A DNA stretch of 64,000 bases from CAZUXY01 sp964624235. Its GTDB lineage: Bacteria > Spirochaetota > UBA4802 > UBA5368. The notes beneath the pieces were generated by a model, which had not been told where the DNA came from, did no database searches, and was given only the letters and a program-made list of their open reading frames with translations. The stretch spans positions 124,001 to 188,000 of the forward strand of contig CAZUXY010000001.1 in the NCBI GenBank assembly GCA_964624235.1, read 5' to 3'. Positions 38,475 through 48,505 of the stretch are shown piece after piece (positions within the stretch are counted from its first letter, which is position 1; the number at the start of each line of letters is the position of its first letter). The translations under genes and the position numbers were made by a program.

Positions 38475-38532
38475 TGTTTTACCTCTTTTCCAATTACTTT
38501 ACTGCATACCCATGGCATAAACCGGGCCGATC

Positions 38533-38790
38533 CTATCGGCGAAGCCCCAGAGATTCAATCAGGCTTCTGTACTTTTGAAGATCAATTTTTTTAAGATAAT
38601 CCAGAAGCCGTCTGCGCTGGCCTACGAGCTTTAAAAGCCCCCTTCGGGAATGAAAATCCTTCTTGTGGACCTTGAAATGCTCCGTAAGATGGTTGATTCG
38701 CTCGGTCAGAAGCGCAATCTGGACATCCGGAGAACCAGTATCTTTGTCATGACGCTTGTACTGGTTGATCACTTCCTGTTTCTGACGCAT
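38533..38790 (-). CDS. rpsO: 30S ribosomal protein S15
   Basis: A protein of 85 residues that binds 16S rRNA helices 20-22 in the central domain of the small subunit. The signature GSPDVQIALLTERINHLTEHF and HSRRGLLKLVGQRRRLLDYL is complete. AGGAGGA lies upstream of the ATG with a rather long spacer. The 148 bp between truB and rpsO contains TATAAT-like stretches and a short hairpin (GAGGG/CCCTC), so a separate promoter or autoregulatory leader is possible. Confidence 0.97.
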   Translation of the reverse strand: MRQKQEVINQYKRHDKDTGSPDVQIALLTERINHLTEHFKVHKKDFHSRRGLLKLVGQRRRLLDYLKKIDLQKYRSLIESLGLRR

Positions 38791-38938
38791 GATGTGTTAA
38801 AATCCTCCTCATATAAGTATGATACCATGATTATAATATTGAGGGCATTCCCCTCTCATTGACTCCCTGAATAATGATTATAATGAAAAACCATAAACCA
38901 CCCCTGCGGCGACCATTGATCCGGTAGCTTATACGCCA

Positions 38939-39862
38939 TCACCCGCTGAATACATTCAAATATTTGACCGACCAATTATCGATATCCACGTGTGCAATGG
39001 CAATAAGATTTTGAGCGCCATTGAATATTAAATAGGGAGCGTCCCACCTAGAATCCATCATCAGTATATCACCTTTCGAGAACAAAGCACCATTTAAAAT
39101 TTTCGCAACCACGGCATCATTGACGATTATTCGGTTGAAATGGGAAAGCCCTTCCTCCGGACATCGCAGGAATTTCTTGCTGTTTATTCCCCCGTGTATA
39201 AACTCCTTCAATTCGTCGATCGTTACCGCTTCATCCACATTAAAAATACCTGATTCGAGCCGCCGTAATTCTGCAAGATACGCCCCACAACCGAGATACG
39301 AACCGATATCCCTGGCCAGCGATCGTATATACGTTCCTTTTGAACACAATACATCTATGGTCAGAGTTTTTTCTTCGGCATCGTGTTCAATCACCTGCAG
39401 TTCCTCAATAACGGTACGCCGGGGTGGAAGGTCGACCGCCTCCCCTTTTCGCATCAGGTCCGAAGCCCTCTTTCCGGAAATTTTCAGCGCTGAATAAGCC
39501 GGCGGCACCTGCATCAATTCACCGGTGAACAGGTTTCGCAACTGTTCGAATAACCGCTTATCGAGGGGGGGGCATGTGCCGACTGAAATCACCCTGCCTT
39601 CTGAATCGCAGGTTTCGGTACTCACCCCCAGCTTTATCACACCTCTGTATCGCTTATTGCTCTCAAGAAAATACCTTGCAAGCTTTGTCAGGCGCCCCGT
39701 GCAGATGACCAGCAATCCTGAAGCGGATTTGTCGAGAGTTCCGGAATGTCCAATCTTCTTGATACCGGCAAGCTTCTTGATTTCCTCGATGGCTTTATAG
39801 GAGGTTATACCCTTCTTTTTATCCAGCAGCAGGATGACGTCCCTGAATATTTCCTTTTGCAT
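38939..39862 (-). CDS. truB: tRNA pseudouridine(55) synthase
   Basis: Makes pseudouridine 55 in the T-loop of tRNAs. The catalytic Asp lies in HSGTLDKSASGLL near residue 43; VPPAYSALKISGKRASDLMRKG and CSKGTYIRSLARDIG are also diagnostic. The 307-residue length, with a short C-terminal PUA-like end, is normal. It is 5 bp from the rbfA stop and belongs to the nusA-infB operon. Confidence 0.96.
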   Translation of the reverse strand: MQKEIFRDVILLLDKKKGITSYKAIEEIKKLAGIKKIGHSGTLDKSASGLLVICTGRLTKLARYFLESNKRYRGVIKLGVSTETCDSEGRVISVGTCPPLDKRLFEQLRNLFTGELMQVPPAYSALKISGKRASDLMRKGEAVDLPPRRTVIEELQVIEHDAEEKTLTIDVLCSKGTYIRSLARDIGSYLGCGAYLAELRRLESGIFNVDEAVTIDELKEFIHGGINSKKFLRCPEEGLSHFNRIIVNDAVVAKILNGALFSKGDILMMDSRWDAPYLIFNGAQNLIAIAHVDIDNWSVKYLNVFSG

Positions 39863-39867
39863 CCTGA

Positions 39868-40266
39868 TTACCGCGGCGTTTCATTGTCTCCTGATGGATC
39901 TTCCATATCGTTTTCTGTATCCGGTTCCTTAACCAGTTTATCGATCAGGCCGACCATGTGTACTCCATGCTCTATTGACCTGTCCAGATGAAACTTTATC
40001 TTCGGAGTAGTGCGCAGCCTTATTTCCCTGCCCACAAGGTACTGTACATAGTTTTTCGCAGATTCAAGCCCGGCGAAGGATTTCCTTATATCTTCCTCAG
40101 TGCCCATAACCGAAACAAAAACATCGGCAACCGAGTAATCTTTAGCCAGTTTAACCCTGGTAACGGTGGTAAAACCTATTCTCGGATCTTTAATCTCCTT
40201 GATCAGGGACTCAGCCACGACACGTCTGATTAATTCCTCAAGTCTTTCCCTTCTGTGGGTCGTCAT
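39868..40266 (-). CDS. rbfA: 30S ribosome-binding factor A
   Basis: A small KH-like cold-shock and ribosome-maturation factor, 132 residues. Family features are RLEELIRRVVAESL, KDPRIGFTTVTRV and the C-terminal LRTTPKIKFHLDRSIEHGVHM. It lies between infB (9 bp) and truB (5 bp), the usual order. Confidence 0.94.
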   Translation of the reverse strand: MTTHRRERLEELIRRVVAESLIKEIKDPRIGFTTVTRVKLAKDYSVADVFVSVMGTEEDIRKSFAGLESAKNYVQYLVGREIRLRTTPKIKFHLDRSIEHGVHMVGLIDKLVKEPDTENDMEDPSGDNETPR

Positions 40267-40275
40267 CGGTTATGC

Positions 40276-42741
40276 TCAATCCAGGGTCTTCGTAATTTCA
40301 ACGGTCTTGTAGGCTTCGAAGTTATCCCCTTCTTTTATGTCATTATATCCTTCCAGTGCGAACCCGCATTCCTGACCCGCTTCCACCTCGGAGGCATCGT
40401 CTTTAAAACGTTTGAGCGAACGAAGCGCGCCGTCGAAAACCACCACCCCGTCTCTGATCAGGCGAACACTGTTTTTCCGCTGCACTTTTCCCGTTAAAAT
40501 CATGGAACCCGCAACCGTCCCGAACTTGGATATCTTGAATACCTGCCTTACCTCCCCTGTGCCCACAACCTCTTCCTGTATTTCGGGAGAGAGCATGCCC
40601 TCCATGGCCGACTTTATGGAACTGGTCACCTCGAAAATGATGTTGAAAAACTTTATGGAAACCTTTTCCTTTTCGGCTATTTCGGTAACCCTTGCAGTCG
40701 GTCGCACATGGTATCCTATAACAATAGCGTTTGATGCCGATGCCAGCATGACATCAGATTCATTAATTCCGCCGGTTCCCGCATGTATCACCTTCACCCT
40801 CACTTCGCCGGTGGAGAGTTTTTCAAGAGATTCCTTAAGAGCCTGCACGGACCCATCCACATCCGCTTTTATGATAACCCTAAGTTCCTGGACCTCACCC
40901 TCGCGTATCATTTCATTGAGGTCTTCCAGGGTAACCTTGCGCAGCTTCTTCACAGACTCAATGCGTCGAAGTTCCATCCTTTTCTGCGATATCTGTTTCG
41001 AATATTTATCCGACTCCACCACCTGAAAAGGGTCTCCAGCCGAGGGTACACCGGAAATTCCCAGCACTTCAACCGGTGATGACGGAGGGGCTTCCGTTGC
41101 CGGTATCCCCTGATCATTGAACATTGCGCGAATTTTACCTGAATATATGCCCGCAAGAAAAAAGTCCCCGTTGTGCAGGGTGCCGTTCTGGACCAGTATG
41201 GTCGCTACGGGACCTCTGCCGGGATCAATTTTCGACTCGATAATCGTACCCCTGCCATAGAGTTTCGGATTTGCCTTGAGTTCGAGCATTTCCGCCTGTA
41301 TCAGGATCAGTTCGAGGAGTTCACTGATGTGAAGCTTCTGCTTGGCGCTCACTTCGGCGAAGAGTGTAGTTCCGCCCCATTCTTCAGGGATGAGTTCATA
41401 GTTCGCAAGGTCCTGTTTGATCTTCTGAATGTTAGTATCCGGCAGATCTATCTTGTTGATGGCGACGATGATGGGGACATTGGCAGCGCGGGCATGGTTT
41501 ATCGCTTCGATCGTCTGCGGCATTACACCGTCATTGGCGGCCACCACCAGAACCACGATATCTGTTACACTGGCCCCACGGGCGCGCATGGTTGTAAATG
41601 CCTCATGTCCGGGAGTGTCAAGGAAAGTGATTTTCTGGTCTTTTATGGTTACCGTATAGGCGCCGATATGCTGAGTTATGCCTCCAAACTCTCCTTCGGT
41701 CACATTAGTCTGCCGTATGGCATCCAGAAGCTTGGTCTTGCCGTGATCCACGTGTCCCATAACGGTTACAATCGGAGGTCTCTTTATATTGTCTTCAGTC
41801 CGATCCTCTTCTTCCTGCCGTATTACTGTTTCTTCGTAGAGAGAAACGACCTTTACCTCGGTCCCGTATTCCGAAGAAAGAATCTCCGCCGTTTCCGCGT
41901 CTATGATCTGGTTTATAGTGGCCATCATACCCAGCTTCATAAGCTTGGCGATAACTTCATTCGCCTTTACATTCAGTTTCTTTGCCAGATCCCCTACGGA
42001 AATGCTTTCGGTTATTTCGATTGACTTCGGGGTAATTGCGATCCGTGGAAGATCCTGTTCTCCTTTTTTGTATGCTTTCCTTTTTCTGAAGATATCCTTT
42101 TCTTCATTTTGATCTTTCTTTTTATATAAACTTTTTTTTGTGTCCTTTTCCTTTTCTTTTTCTTTGGACTTTTTTCTTTTCTCCTTTTCGGCGATAACCA
42201 GCGCGTCTTTATTGGCTGCAGGCACACCCGAGGCGGTTACATCCCTGCCTTTTTTTGCTTCTACGGTTGAAGGCGCCTTGCGCTCCATAGGCTTATCAAG
42301 TGGCCTTCTCTTATCTTTAAATCTGGGTTTTTCACGGGTATCTTCTTTTCTGGGAGCCCGTTGTTCTCCCTTCTCATCTTTTCTTGCAGGCTTAGAGGCA
42401 GCGGTTTTTCTCTCTTCCCTGGGTTTTTCTTCCCCCACTTGCTTTTTGCGGGCTTCCTCGTCGTGCTTTTCCTTAATCAGTTCTTTGGATATGTGTACTT
42501 TTCTTTTAAGCTTGATCTTGGCACCGGACCTTTCACTGCGCTCGTTCTTCTTATCAATTAATTCCTTTGCGGCTTTTGCCCTGTGTTCCTTGATTACCTC
42601 TATCTTCTTCTCTATTAGAAAAACATCCTTCTCGGACAAATCAGCATCGGGCGAATCACAGGAAATACCCAGATCGGTGCAGATAGTGATTACATCTTCA
42701 GGCGATACATGGTTTGTGGTGGCAATATCAATAGCTTTCAT
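40276..42741 (-). CDS. infB: Translation initiation factor IF-2
   Basis: A GTPase that delivers fMet-tRNA to the 30S subunit and drives subunit joining. An N-terminal IF2-type domain (DIATTNHVSPEDVITICTDL) is followed by a long, highly charged Lys/Glu/Arg linker (about 60-230), then a second IF2-N helix region and the G domain with GHVDHGKTKLLDAI near residue 328, DTPGHEAF and NKIDLPD. Domains II-IV follow to residue 821. The linker is low-complexity, so opposite-strand open frames there are shadows. Confidence 0.97.
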   Translation of the reverse strand: MKAIDIATTNHVSPEDVITICTDLGISCDSPDADLSEKDVFLIEKKIEVIKEHRAKAAKELIDKKNERSERSGAKIKLKRKVHISKELIKEKHDEEARKKQVGEEKPREERKTAASKPARKDEKGEQRAPRKEDTREKPRFKDKRRPLDKPMERKAPSTVEAKKGRDVTASGVPAANKDALVIAEKEKRKKSKEKEKEKDTKKSLYKKKDQNEEKDIFRKRKAYKKGEQDLPRIAITPKSIEITESISVGDLAKKLNVKANEVIAKLMKLGMMATINQIIDAETAEILSSEYGTEVKVVSLYEETVIRQEEEDRTEDNIKRPPIVTVMGHVDHGKTKLLDAIRQTNVTEGEFGGITQHIGAYTVTIKDQKITFLDTPGHEAFTTMRARGASVTDIVVLVVAANDGVMPQTIEAINHARAANVPIIVAINKIDLPDTNIQKIKQDLANYELIPEEWGGTTLFAEVSAKQKLHISELLELILIQAEMLELKANPKLYGRGTIIESKIDPGRGPVATILVQNGTLHNGDFFLAGIYSGKIRAMFNDQGIPATEAPPSSPVEVLGISGVPSAGDPFQVVESDKYSKQISQKRMELRRIESVKKLRKVTLEDLNEMIREGEVQELRVIIKADVDGSVQALKESLEKLSTGEVRVKVIHAGTGGINESDVMLASASNAIVIGYHVRPTARVTEIAEKEKVSIKFFNIIFEVTSSIKSAMEGMLSPEIQEEVVGTGEVRQVFKISKFGTVAGSMILTGKVQRKNSVRLIRDGVVVFDGALRSLKRFKDDASEVEAGQECGFALEGYNDIKEGDNFEAYKTVEITKTLD

Positions 42742-42814
42742 CTATACCTTAATCCAATATGAATTAAATTTTCACTCTAGCTGGACGACACGCATCTACG
42801 GCCGCATCAGTCAT

Positions 42815-44215
42815 TTATTCACCTTCGGTTTTATTTTCCGCCGTATCCTCCGTAGCATCATTGCTTGTATCACGATTCTCCGCGGATTCTTCTTTTACCG
42901 CGTCTTCATCGTATTCGCCTTCCTCTTCTTCTTCAAAATCCACCGATTCAGCCAGTATGTCCATTATCTTTTTCGCGGTCTTCTCGCCTATGCCGTCAAT
43001 TTTCATAAGATCTTCATATGAGGTCTCAACCAGGTCTTCTACCGAAAAGAGCCCCCCCGCCTCCAGCAGTTTTATGGTGCGCTGATCAAGTCCGGGAAGT
43101 TCATCGAGGGGCGTTTCATCCTCGTTACGCTGTGAGAACAGCTGTTCCACCATGGCCCTGGATTCACTGGAACTCAGGAACTCGCGATACTGCTCCTCGG
43201 TTTTAATATCGATGTCGAAACCGCACAGCCTGGTGGCAAGCCGCGCATTGTGACCCGCTTTGCCGATGGCGAGCTTATATTGCTCTTTCTCAACCACAGC
43301 GATGACTCCTCCATTTCTGGTTTCAATAACCTCTTTTACCTGGGCCGGAGTAAGGGAGTTCGCAGCCATCACCTTTTTTTCCGAATCGTACTGCACTACG
43401 TCTATCTTTTCACCTTCCAGCTCACGAACGATGGACTGTATCCGGATCCCTTTCATCCCCACGCAGGCCCCGACGCTGTCGATGTCGTCTCTTTCGCTCG
43501 ATACCGCGACCTTTGTCCTCAGTCCGGGTTCACGGACAATTGTCATGATTTTAACCACACCGTCGTAAACTTCGGGTATTTCCATCTCGAAAAGCTTATG
43601 TATAAACTTGGGATTTACCCTGGAAAGAACGATGCTTGGTCCCTTGGTATTCTTCTGGACCGCGAGCACCAGGGCCTTTATCCGTTCACCGGTCTTGAAA
43701 TGCTCAAGGGGTGACTGCTCCCGAGAGGGGAGTATGCCTTCCGTACGCCCCAGATCCACGAAAATGGCGTCCCTCGTTTTTCTCTGCAGATAACCGTTGA
43801 TAAGGTCACCTTCTTTGTCCTTGTATTCATTATAAATGATGTTCTTTTCCGCTTCCTTGATCTTTTGAATGATGACCTGTTTTGCTGTTTGTGCTGCAAT
43901 GCGTCCGAATGACTCGAGAGGGTTTTCTTCAACATCGATATCATCACCGAGCGCAACGTCGGAACGGATTGCCTTCGCTTCATTGTACGAAACTTCCTCG
44001 GCACGGTTTCTGGGGGTGTTAACCACCATCTTCCTGGAAACTACCTTCACATTGTTCTTGTCCCGTTCGAAAACCACCTTCACGTTGCTGGTGGTTCCGT
44101 ACTGTTTTTTATAAGCCGAAACCATTGCAGATTCAACGATCTCTTCAATGATTTCACGGCCTATTCCCTTCTCAGTGGCAATCTGATGTAATGCCTCGAA
44201 AAAATTGCTGCTCAT
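42815..44215 (-). CDS. nusA: Transcription termination/antitermination factor NusA
   Basis: An RNA-polymerase-binding pausing and termination factor, 466 residues. The N-terminal domain (about 1-125), S1 domain (DLINGYLQRKTRDAIFVDLGRTEGILP) and two KH domains (VGACVGMKGIRIQSIVRELEGE and LAIGKAGHNARLATRLCG) are in the normal order. A C-terminal helix-hairpin-helix pair (LPGLDQRTIKLLEAG and IDGIGEKTAKKIMDIL) is followed by an acidic tail of about 45 residues. It lies 48 bp after rimP. Confidence 0.97.
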   Translation of the reverse strand: MSSNFFEALHQIATEKGIGREIIEEIVESAMVSAYKKQYGTTSNVKVVFERDKNNVKVVSRKMVVNTPRNRAEEVSYNEAKAIRSDVALGDDIDVEENPLESFGRIAAQTAKQVIIQKIKEAEKNIIYNEYKDKEGDLINGYLQRKTRDAIFVDLGRTEGILPSREQSPLEHFKTGERIKALVLAVQKNTKGPSIVLSRVNPKFIHKLFEMEIPEVYDGVVKIMTIVREPGLRTKVAVSSERDDIDSVGACVGMKGIRIQSIVRELEGEKIDVVQYDSEKKVMAANSLTPAQVKEVIETRNGGVIAVVEKEQYKLAIGKAGHNARLATRLCGFDIDIKTEEQYREFLSSSESRAMVEQLFSQRNEDETPLDELPGLDQRTIKLLEAGGLFSVEDLVETSYEDLMKIDGIGEKTAKKIMDILAESVDFEEEEEGEYDEDAVKEESAENRDTSNDATEDTAENKTEGE

Positions 44216-44263
44216 GACCGATCCTTTCCCTTACACCTTGAAAATAATTGTTTTACGGTTTCG

Positions 44264-44716
44264 CTATAGTTCCAGATTGGCGCTCGAAATGTTCTCAAAA
44301 CCTATTTGCACTTCATTACCTTCGCTTATTACGGTAATTCCATCGGATTCATTAACTTCTGACATAATCCCTTTGACCGCCACCCTGCCGGTATCACCAT
44401 CATAAACTACTTTTACCTTCGATCCCTTGAATCGTATGAATTCAGATGGATTTCTCAGGCTTCTGTTCACTCCCGGAGATGATACCTCCAACGAATAATT
44501 AGGCAGAATTCTTTCCTCGTCAAGTTTCCGTGAAAGCTCTTTGCTGTAAATTTCACAATCCCTGTGGGAAATACCGTCAGGGTGATCGATTTTTATCGTT
44601 AGCCTGGTGTTCTCGCCCTTAAGAAAAATAAACGATTCATAAATTGTATATCCGGTTTCAGAAGCCGCTGAGACGATTATTTCTGTGATCCTGGATTTTA
44701 TTCCCTGGAATATCAT
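44264..44716 (-). CDS. rimP: Ribosome maturation factor RimP
   Basis: A small-subunit assembly factor, 150 residues. The family stretch NYSLEVSSPGVNRSLRNPSEFIRFKG is clear, preceded by IDHPDGISHRDCEIYSKELSRKLD. First gene of the rimP-nusA-infB operon. A hairpin terminator for the preceding TPR gene lies 26 bp upstream, so a promoter should lie in the short space before it. Confidence 0.95.
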   Translation of the reverse strand: MIFQGIKSRITEIIVSAASETGYTIYESFIFLKGENTRLTIKIDHPDGISHRDCEIYSKELSRKLDEERILPNYSLEVSSPGVNRSLRNPSEFIRFKGSKVKVVYDGDTGRVAVKGIMSEVNESDGITVISEGNEVQIGFENISSANLEL

Positions 44717-44736
44717 TAAAAGACACCGCTATATGG

Positions 44737-44764
44737 CAAAAAGAGAGTGGGTTTGCCACTCTCT
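44737..44764 (-). terminator. Rho-independent terminator after the TPR gene
   Basis: AGAGAGTGG (44742-44750) pairs perfectly with CCACTCTCT (44756-44764) around GTTTG; on the minus strand TTTTT follows. It ends the leftward TPR transcript (44892-46793) before rimP. Confidence 0.85.
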
Positions 44765-44891
44765 CCTTATATGCAAAAACACCTAAGGATTCGGAAAATT
44801 ACTTTTCCATGGACAATATGGTAAAAACAACTATTAATTTCAAGTTTTTTTCTAATGGAAGTAAACAAGACAAGCGGTGCCGGCATCACCA

Positions 44892-46793
44892 TCATTGCAT
44901 TGATTCTGTGGGCTTATTCACTTTCTTGGAAATTAAAAGTTTCGAAAGCTCGTAATGATAGGTTATTCTTTTTCCCTGTTCCATACACTGTTTAAAATAG
45001 AACGACGCTTCTGAAGGGTGCCGTCTTACCGTCAAGGATCTTAACCCAATAAAAAAGTATCCCTCAGTAAGCCTTGTTTTTCTTTCAGCTTCCGATCCAT
45101 CCCGCGCCCTCTGGATAAGTGTTTTGTCACTAATACTCCCCGCGGCAAATAATAAAAGCTGGACTGCCCATTTCCTATTGTTCTTCGGCAGGGTTTTTTT
45201 CAGTTTGTCCGTATATACTGCATAATCCTTAACTGATACCCCTGACAGCAGAAAGATTTTCCATACCCGGGCACAATAATTTCCCGGAGAAATGGAGAGA
45301 ACCTTTTCGAAATCTTTCAGTGCACCGCCGTTATCGGCCATGGCAAACCTTACAATTCCCCGGTTAAGTAAATGAAGTTCAGATCCAGGTTCCGCCATTG
45401 ACGCCCTGGTAAAATCTTCAATCGCATGGTCATATGAACCCGTATAAAAATACACCACTCCCCGGTTGCCGTATGCGACTGCAGAATCCGGCCGTATTTC
45501 AAGTGCCCTGTTGAAATCCGATAACGATCTTTCCATATCCATCAGGAACAGGGCGGTGCTCCCTCTGTTGATATACGCCTCAACATAACCATGGTCCAAC
45601 TGCAGACACCGGTTGAAATCCTTCATCGCATCTTTGAAACGACCTCTAATGTAAAACAATGTCCCCCTGTTGTAATAAAGAACAGGATCATCGGCCGATA
45701 ACCGCAGGGCTCTGGTAATATCCTCCCCGGCTTTAACATAATCACCCCTGCCGGAATAGGAATGGGCCCGGCCGAGAAGCGCAGTTTCATTATTCGGGTC
45801 TTGCTCGAGTATCCGGTTGAATTCACGGATCGCCCCGACGTTGTTTCCCTTTTTCAGTAAGGCAACGGCCCGATCTACCGAATTTTTTTCGGCAGGTTTA
45901 ATATCGTCTTCCGTGGTTTTCCTTATTGGTTTTTCAGTGTAAGCAAAACCTCTACCCTTTTCAGCAAGTTTAAGGTTGCTTCTGGCTTCAGTATCCGAAG
46001 GATTGAATTTGAGGGCTGAAGAATAATCCGATTGTGCAAGTCTGAACTCCTTTTTCCGATGATGGATGATTCCCCGGTTTCGGTACAGACTGGCATTATA
46101 GGGATCCATCGCTATCGCCTTAGAAAAATCCGAGAGGGCCTTTTCATAATCATTTCTTCTGGCATGGGAAACCGCACGATTATTATAATACACAGGGTCG
46201 TTTTTATCGATCTCAATGGCCCTGTTGTAATCCTTCATGGCCCGCTCCAGATCACCGGTCATGGAATACACAATTCCACGGTTATTATACGCACTGGCGT
46301 AATCAGGCCTGATTTTCAGGGCACTGCTGTAATCATCAACAGCCTGGGGGTACTGTCCCAGCTCTGTTCTAGCGTTCGCCCGGTTGTAGTATGCTTCTGC
46401 ATATTCAGGGTTATTTTTTATCGCCCTGGTGTAGTCGTCAACGGCCCGTGCAGGTTTTCCCAGAGAGGCCAATATGCCGCCGCGGTTGTTATAGGCTCTA
46501 TCAAAGGCGGGATCGAGTTCCAAAGCCTGGTTCAGATCCTCCAGGGCTTTCATTGTCAGACCTTTTTTGCCGTAGGCATACCCTCTATTATAAAGCAGTC
46601 GTGCCCGTAAACGGTTCCCGTCTTCAGGGGTCCATTGCTGAATCGCCAGGGTCCAGTATCTGATTTTCAGATCAAGGTCCTTTTCTGCATAGGCCTTTTC
46701 CGCATAATCCTTCATCCCCTGACCCGGCACCAGTGCCGCAGTCATAAACGGTAAAATGATTGAAATGAAGAGTACAATAAGGATTTTTTTCAC
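44892..46793 (-). CDS. Exported TPR-repeat protein
   Basis: A protein of 633 residues made mostly of tetratricopeptide repeats (at least 13; for example AYNNRGIVYSMTGDLERAMKDY and YYNNRAVSHARRNDYEKALS). GTG at 46793 is chosen as the start because it begins a signal sequence (KKILIVLFISIILPFMTAAL) and has ACAGG upstream; the frame is open to 46976, but those 61 residues are Cys-rich and unlike a signal. A 55-residue charged gap near 280-330 splits the repeats into two blocks. It should be a periplasmic scaffold; the partner is unknown. Confidence 0.85.
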   Translation of the reverse strand: MKKILIVLFISIILPFMTAALVPGQGMKDYAEKAYAEKDLDLKIRYWTLAIQQWTPEDGNRLRARLLYNRGYAYGKKGLTMKALEDLNQALELDPAFDRAYNNRGGILASLGKPARAVDDYTRAIKNNPEYAEAYYNRANARTELGQYPQAVDDYSSALKIRPDYASAYNNRGIVYSMTGDLERAMKDYNRAIEIDKNDPVYYNNRAVSHARRNDYEKALSDFSKAIAMDPYNASLYRNRGIIHHRKKEFRLAQSDYSSALKFNPSDTEARSNLKLAEKGRGFAYTEKPIRKTTEDDIKPAEKNSVDRAVALLKKGNNVGAIREFNRILEQDPNNETALLGRAHSYSGRGDYVKAGEDITRALRLSADDPVLYYNRGTLFYIRGRFKDAMKDFNRCLQLDHGYVEAYINRGSTALFLMDMERSLSDFNRALEIRPDSAVAYGNRGVVYFYTGSYDHAIEDFTRASMAEPGSELHLLNRGIVRFAMADNGGALKDFEKVLSISPGNYCARVWKIFLLSGVSVKDYAVYTDKLKKTLPKNNRKWAVQLLLFAAGSISDKTLIQRARDGSEAERKTRLTEGYFFIGLRSLTVRRHPSEASFYFKQCMEQGKRITYHYELSKLLISKKVNKPTESMQ

Positions 46794-47218
46794 GATTTTA
46801 CCTGTTACAATTAAAGAAACATGCGAGCATATTAGCAACCGGCTTGGGTGATTTTGGCAACAAATACACTCCGCACGACAATGCTCCCGAAGCGCCTTCG
46901 ATAAAAAACCTGGCCGTTCATCCTGCAATCTTTGAATACACCAGGGACTTACACAAAAAATCAAGAAATAATTCATGAAAGGTTTTTCTGCTTTTTTTCA
47001 GGAACGGCATGCAGGTAATCATTTCAATTATCTCATTTTTTATACTTATTCCGCAATCCATTGAATTTTTTATGGTTTTTTATAAAATGTTTATTATGCT
47101 TATACTTCATGTACCAGATCATGATTTGTGGGAGTATCCAGTCGATTCAATTTTTCGCTTAGCAGAGAACAAAAAGCATCCAATTATCCATATCTGACAG
47201 AAGGAGTGTAAATAAAAA
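46794..47218. other. Divergent intergenic region
   Basis: 425 bp between the TPR gene and methylglyoxal synthase. The right half (about 47010-47110) is very A+T rich, with TATACT at 47101-47106 as a possible -10 box but without a matching -35 box. AAGGAGTG precedes the mgsA start. No gene is seen. Confidence 0.4.
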
Positions 47219-47698
47219 ATGGAAGAAATTAAAAACATAGCTCTGGTGGCCCATGATAACCGGAAGGGTGATCTTATCGAATGGGTGGAATGGAATTACC
47301 AGACGCTGATGCAGCACAATCTGACCTGCACGGGAACGACAGGAACACTGGTCGAAAAAACCATATACGACAAGTATGTTACCCAGAATGGAACAGGACC
47401 GTCATCAATAGGAATACACAAGCTGAGATCGGGACCGCTGGGGGGTGACCAGCAGCTTGGTGCGCTCATCGCAGAAGGAAAGATAGACCTTCTGATTTTT
47501 TTCTGGGACCCCATGGAACCCCAGCCCCATGACGTGGATATCAAGGCATTGCTCCGTATATCGGTGCTCTACAATATACCCACCGCCTGTAACCGTTCCA
47601 CGGCTGATTTCCTTATTTCCTCACCACTGTTGAATCAGCACTATCAGCAGAAATTAAAAGACTACTCAACCTACATTAAACGGAATGTGGCCTTGTAG
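47219..47698 (+). CDS. mgsA: Methylglyoxal synthase
   Basis: Converts dihydroxyacetone phosphate to methylglyoxal and phosphate, bypassing lower glycolysis when phosphate is low or sugar phosphates accumulate. The 159 residues match the family well: LVAHDNRKGDLIEWVEWN, TGTTGTLVEK, SGPLGGDQQLGALIAEG (catalytic Asp) and FFWDPMEPQPHDVDIKALLR. A strong site (AAGGAGTG) lies about 11 nt upstream of the ATG. The gene is monocistronic. No glyoxalase I is adjacent. Confidence 0.96.
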   Translation: MEEIKNIALVAHDNRKGDLIEWVEWNYQTLMQHNLTCTGTTGTLVEKTIYDKYVTQNGTGPSSIGIHKLRSGPLGGDQQLGALIAEGKIDLLIFFWDPMEPQPHDVDIKALLRISVLYNIPTACNRSTADFLISSPLLNQHYQQKLKDYSTYIKRNVAL

Positions 47699-47927
47699 TA
47701 CAGTGTACCGGGACCCACACCGCGCAGGATCTGCTCTATTAATACGGGGCGGCATCCGGTTTGGTCTACTGGTTGCACTCCCTTGATTAAAATTCCATTG
47801 ACCATAAATCAGAACCGGTGTTATAGAAACATACGATCATACAGTTTCTATGGATCATGATTTTATTGATTTTGCACCTCTGAAGTTCGATGATTACCGG
47901 ATTTTTCGTTGCGCATAACCATTATTC

Positions 47928-48470
47928 ATGAAAAAAGTTTTGGCAGAAAATAAGAAAACCATTAAGATTTCGCTTACAGTGATAGTGCTGACCGTTGTAA
48001 TTCTAGCCGTTCTGAACTGGCCTGCCGCTCCTCTTCCCAACGGATATACCGTAGACCGCATACTCATTGAAAAGCAGAAACATACACTTACCATGTTTCA
48101 AGGAATGCGTCCCATCGTAATTTATCGTGTTTCGCTGGGTATGTCTCCTCACGGTCATAAGTTGAAAGAGGGAGACGACCGTACCCCGGAAGGAATATAT
48201 CATGTTGAAGAAAAAAATTCACAAAGCGGATATTACCTTTCGTTGCAGCTTACCTACCCCGAACTGGAAGATATTATAAGAGCCGAGTCTCTGGGGTTCA
48301 CACCCGGCTTCGATATCGCAATACACGGATTAAAAAACGGTTTCGGGTGGCTGGGGAAACTCCATCGGATACATGACTGGACCTACGGCTGTATATCGGT
48401 GACAAACACTGAAATGAAACGTATTTTTCATAGCGTTGAAACGGGGACACTGGTAGAGATAAGACCGTGA
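47928..48470 (+). CDS. L,D-transpeptidase (YkuD), membrane-anchored
   Basis: A protein of 180 residues. An N-terminal signal-anchor (about 10-30, ISLTVIVLTVVILAVLNW) places the rest in the periplasm. The YkuD domain has IAIHGLKNGFG and the active-site segment WTYGCISV with Cys near 154; the usual Ser before Gly-Cys is Tyr here and the following Arg is Ser, so it is a divergent member. It should crosslink peptidoglycan stem peptides or attach a lipoprotein. Confidence 0.88.
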   Translation: MKKVLAENKKTIKISLTVIVLTVVILAVLNWPAAPLPNGYTVDRILIEKQKHTLTMFQGMRPIVIYRVSLGMSPHGHKLKEGDDRTPEGIYHVEEKNSQSGYYLSLQLTYPELEDIIRAESLGFTPGFDIAIHGLKNGFGWLGKLHRIHDWTYGCISVTNTEMKRIFHSVETGTLVEIRP

Positions 48471-48505
48471 GCCGGTACAGCGTATACCCCGGCGGACAAA
48501 CCCGC

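Noticed and set aside
41173..43021. Long plus-strand open frames opposite infB and nusA (41173-42024 and 42140-43021)
   Set aside because: They are antisense to well-supported coding sequence; the second lies over the low-complexity Lys/Glu linker, which gives Ser/Phe/Leu-rich shadows.
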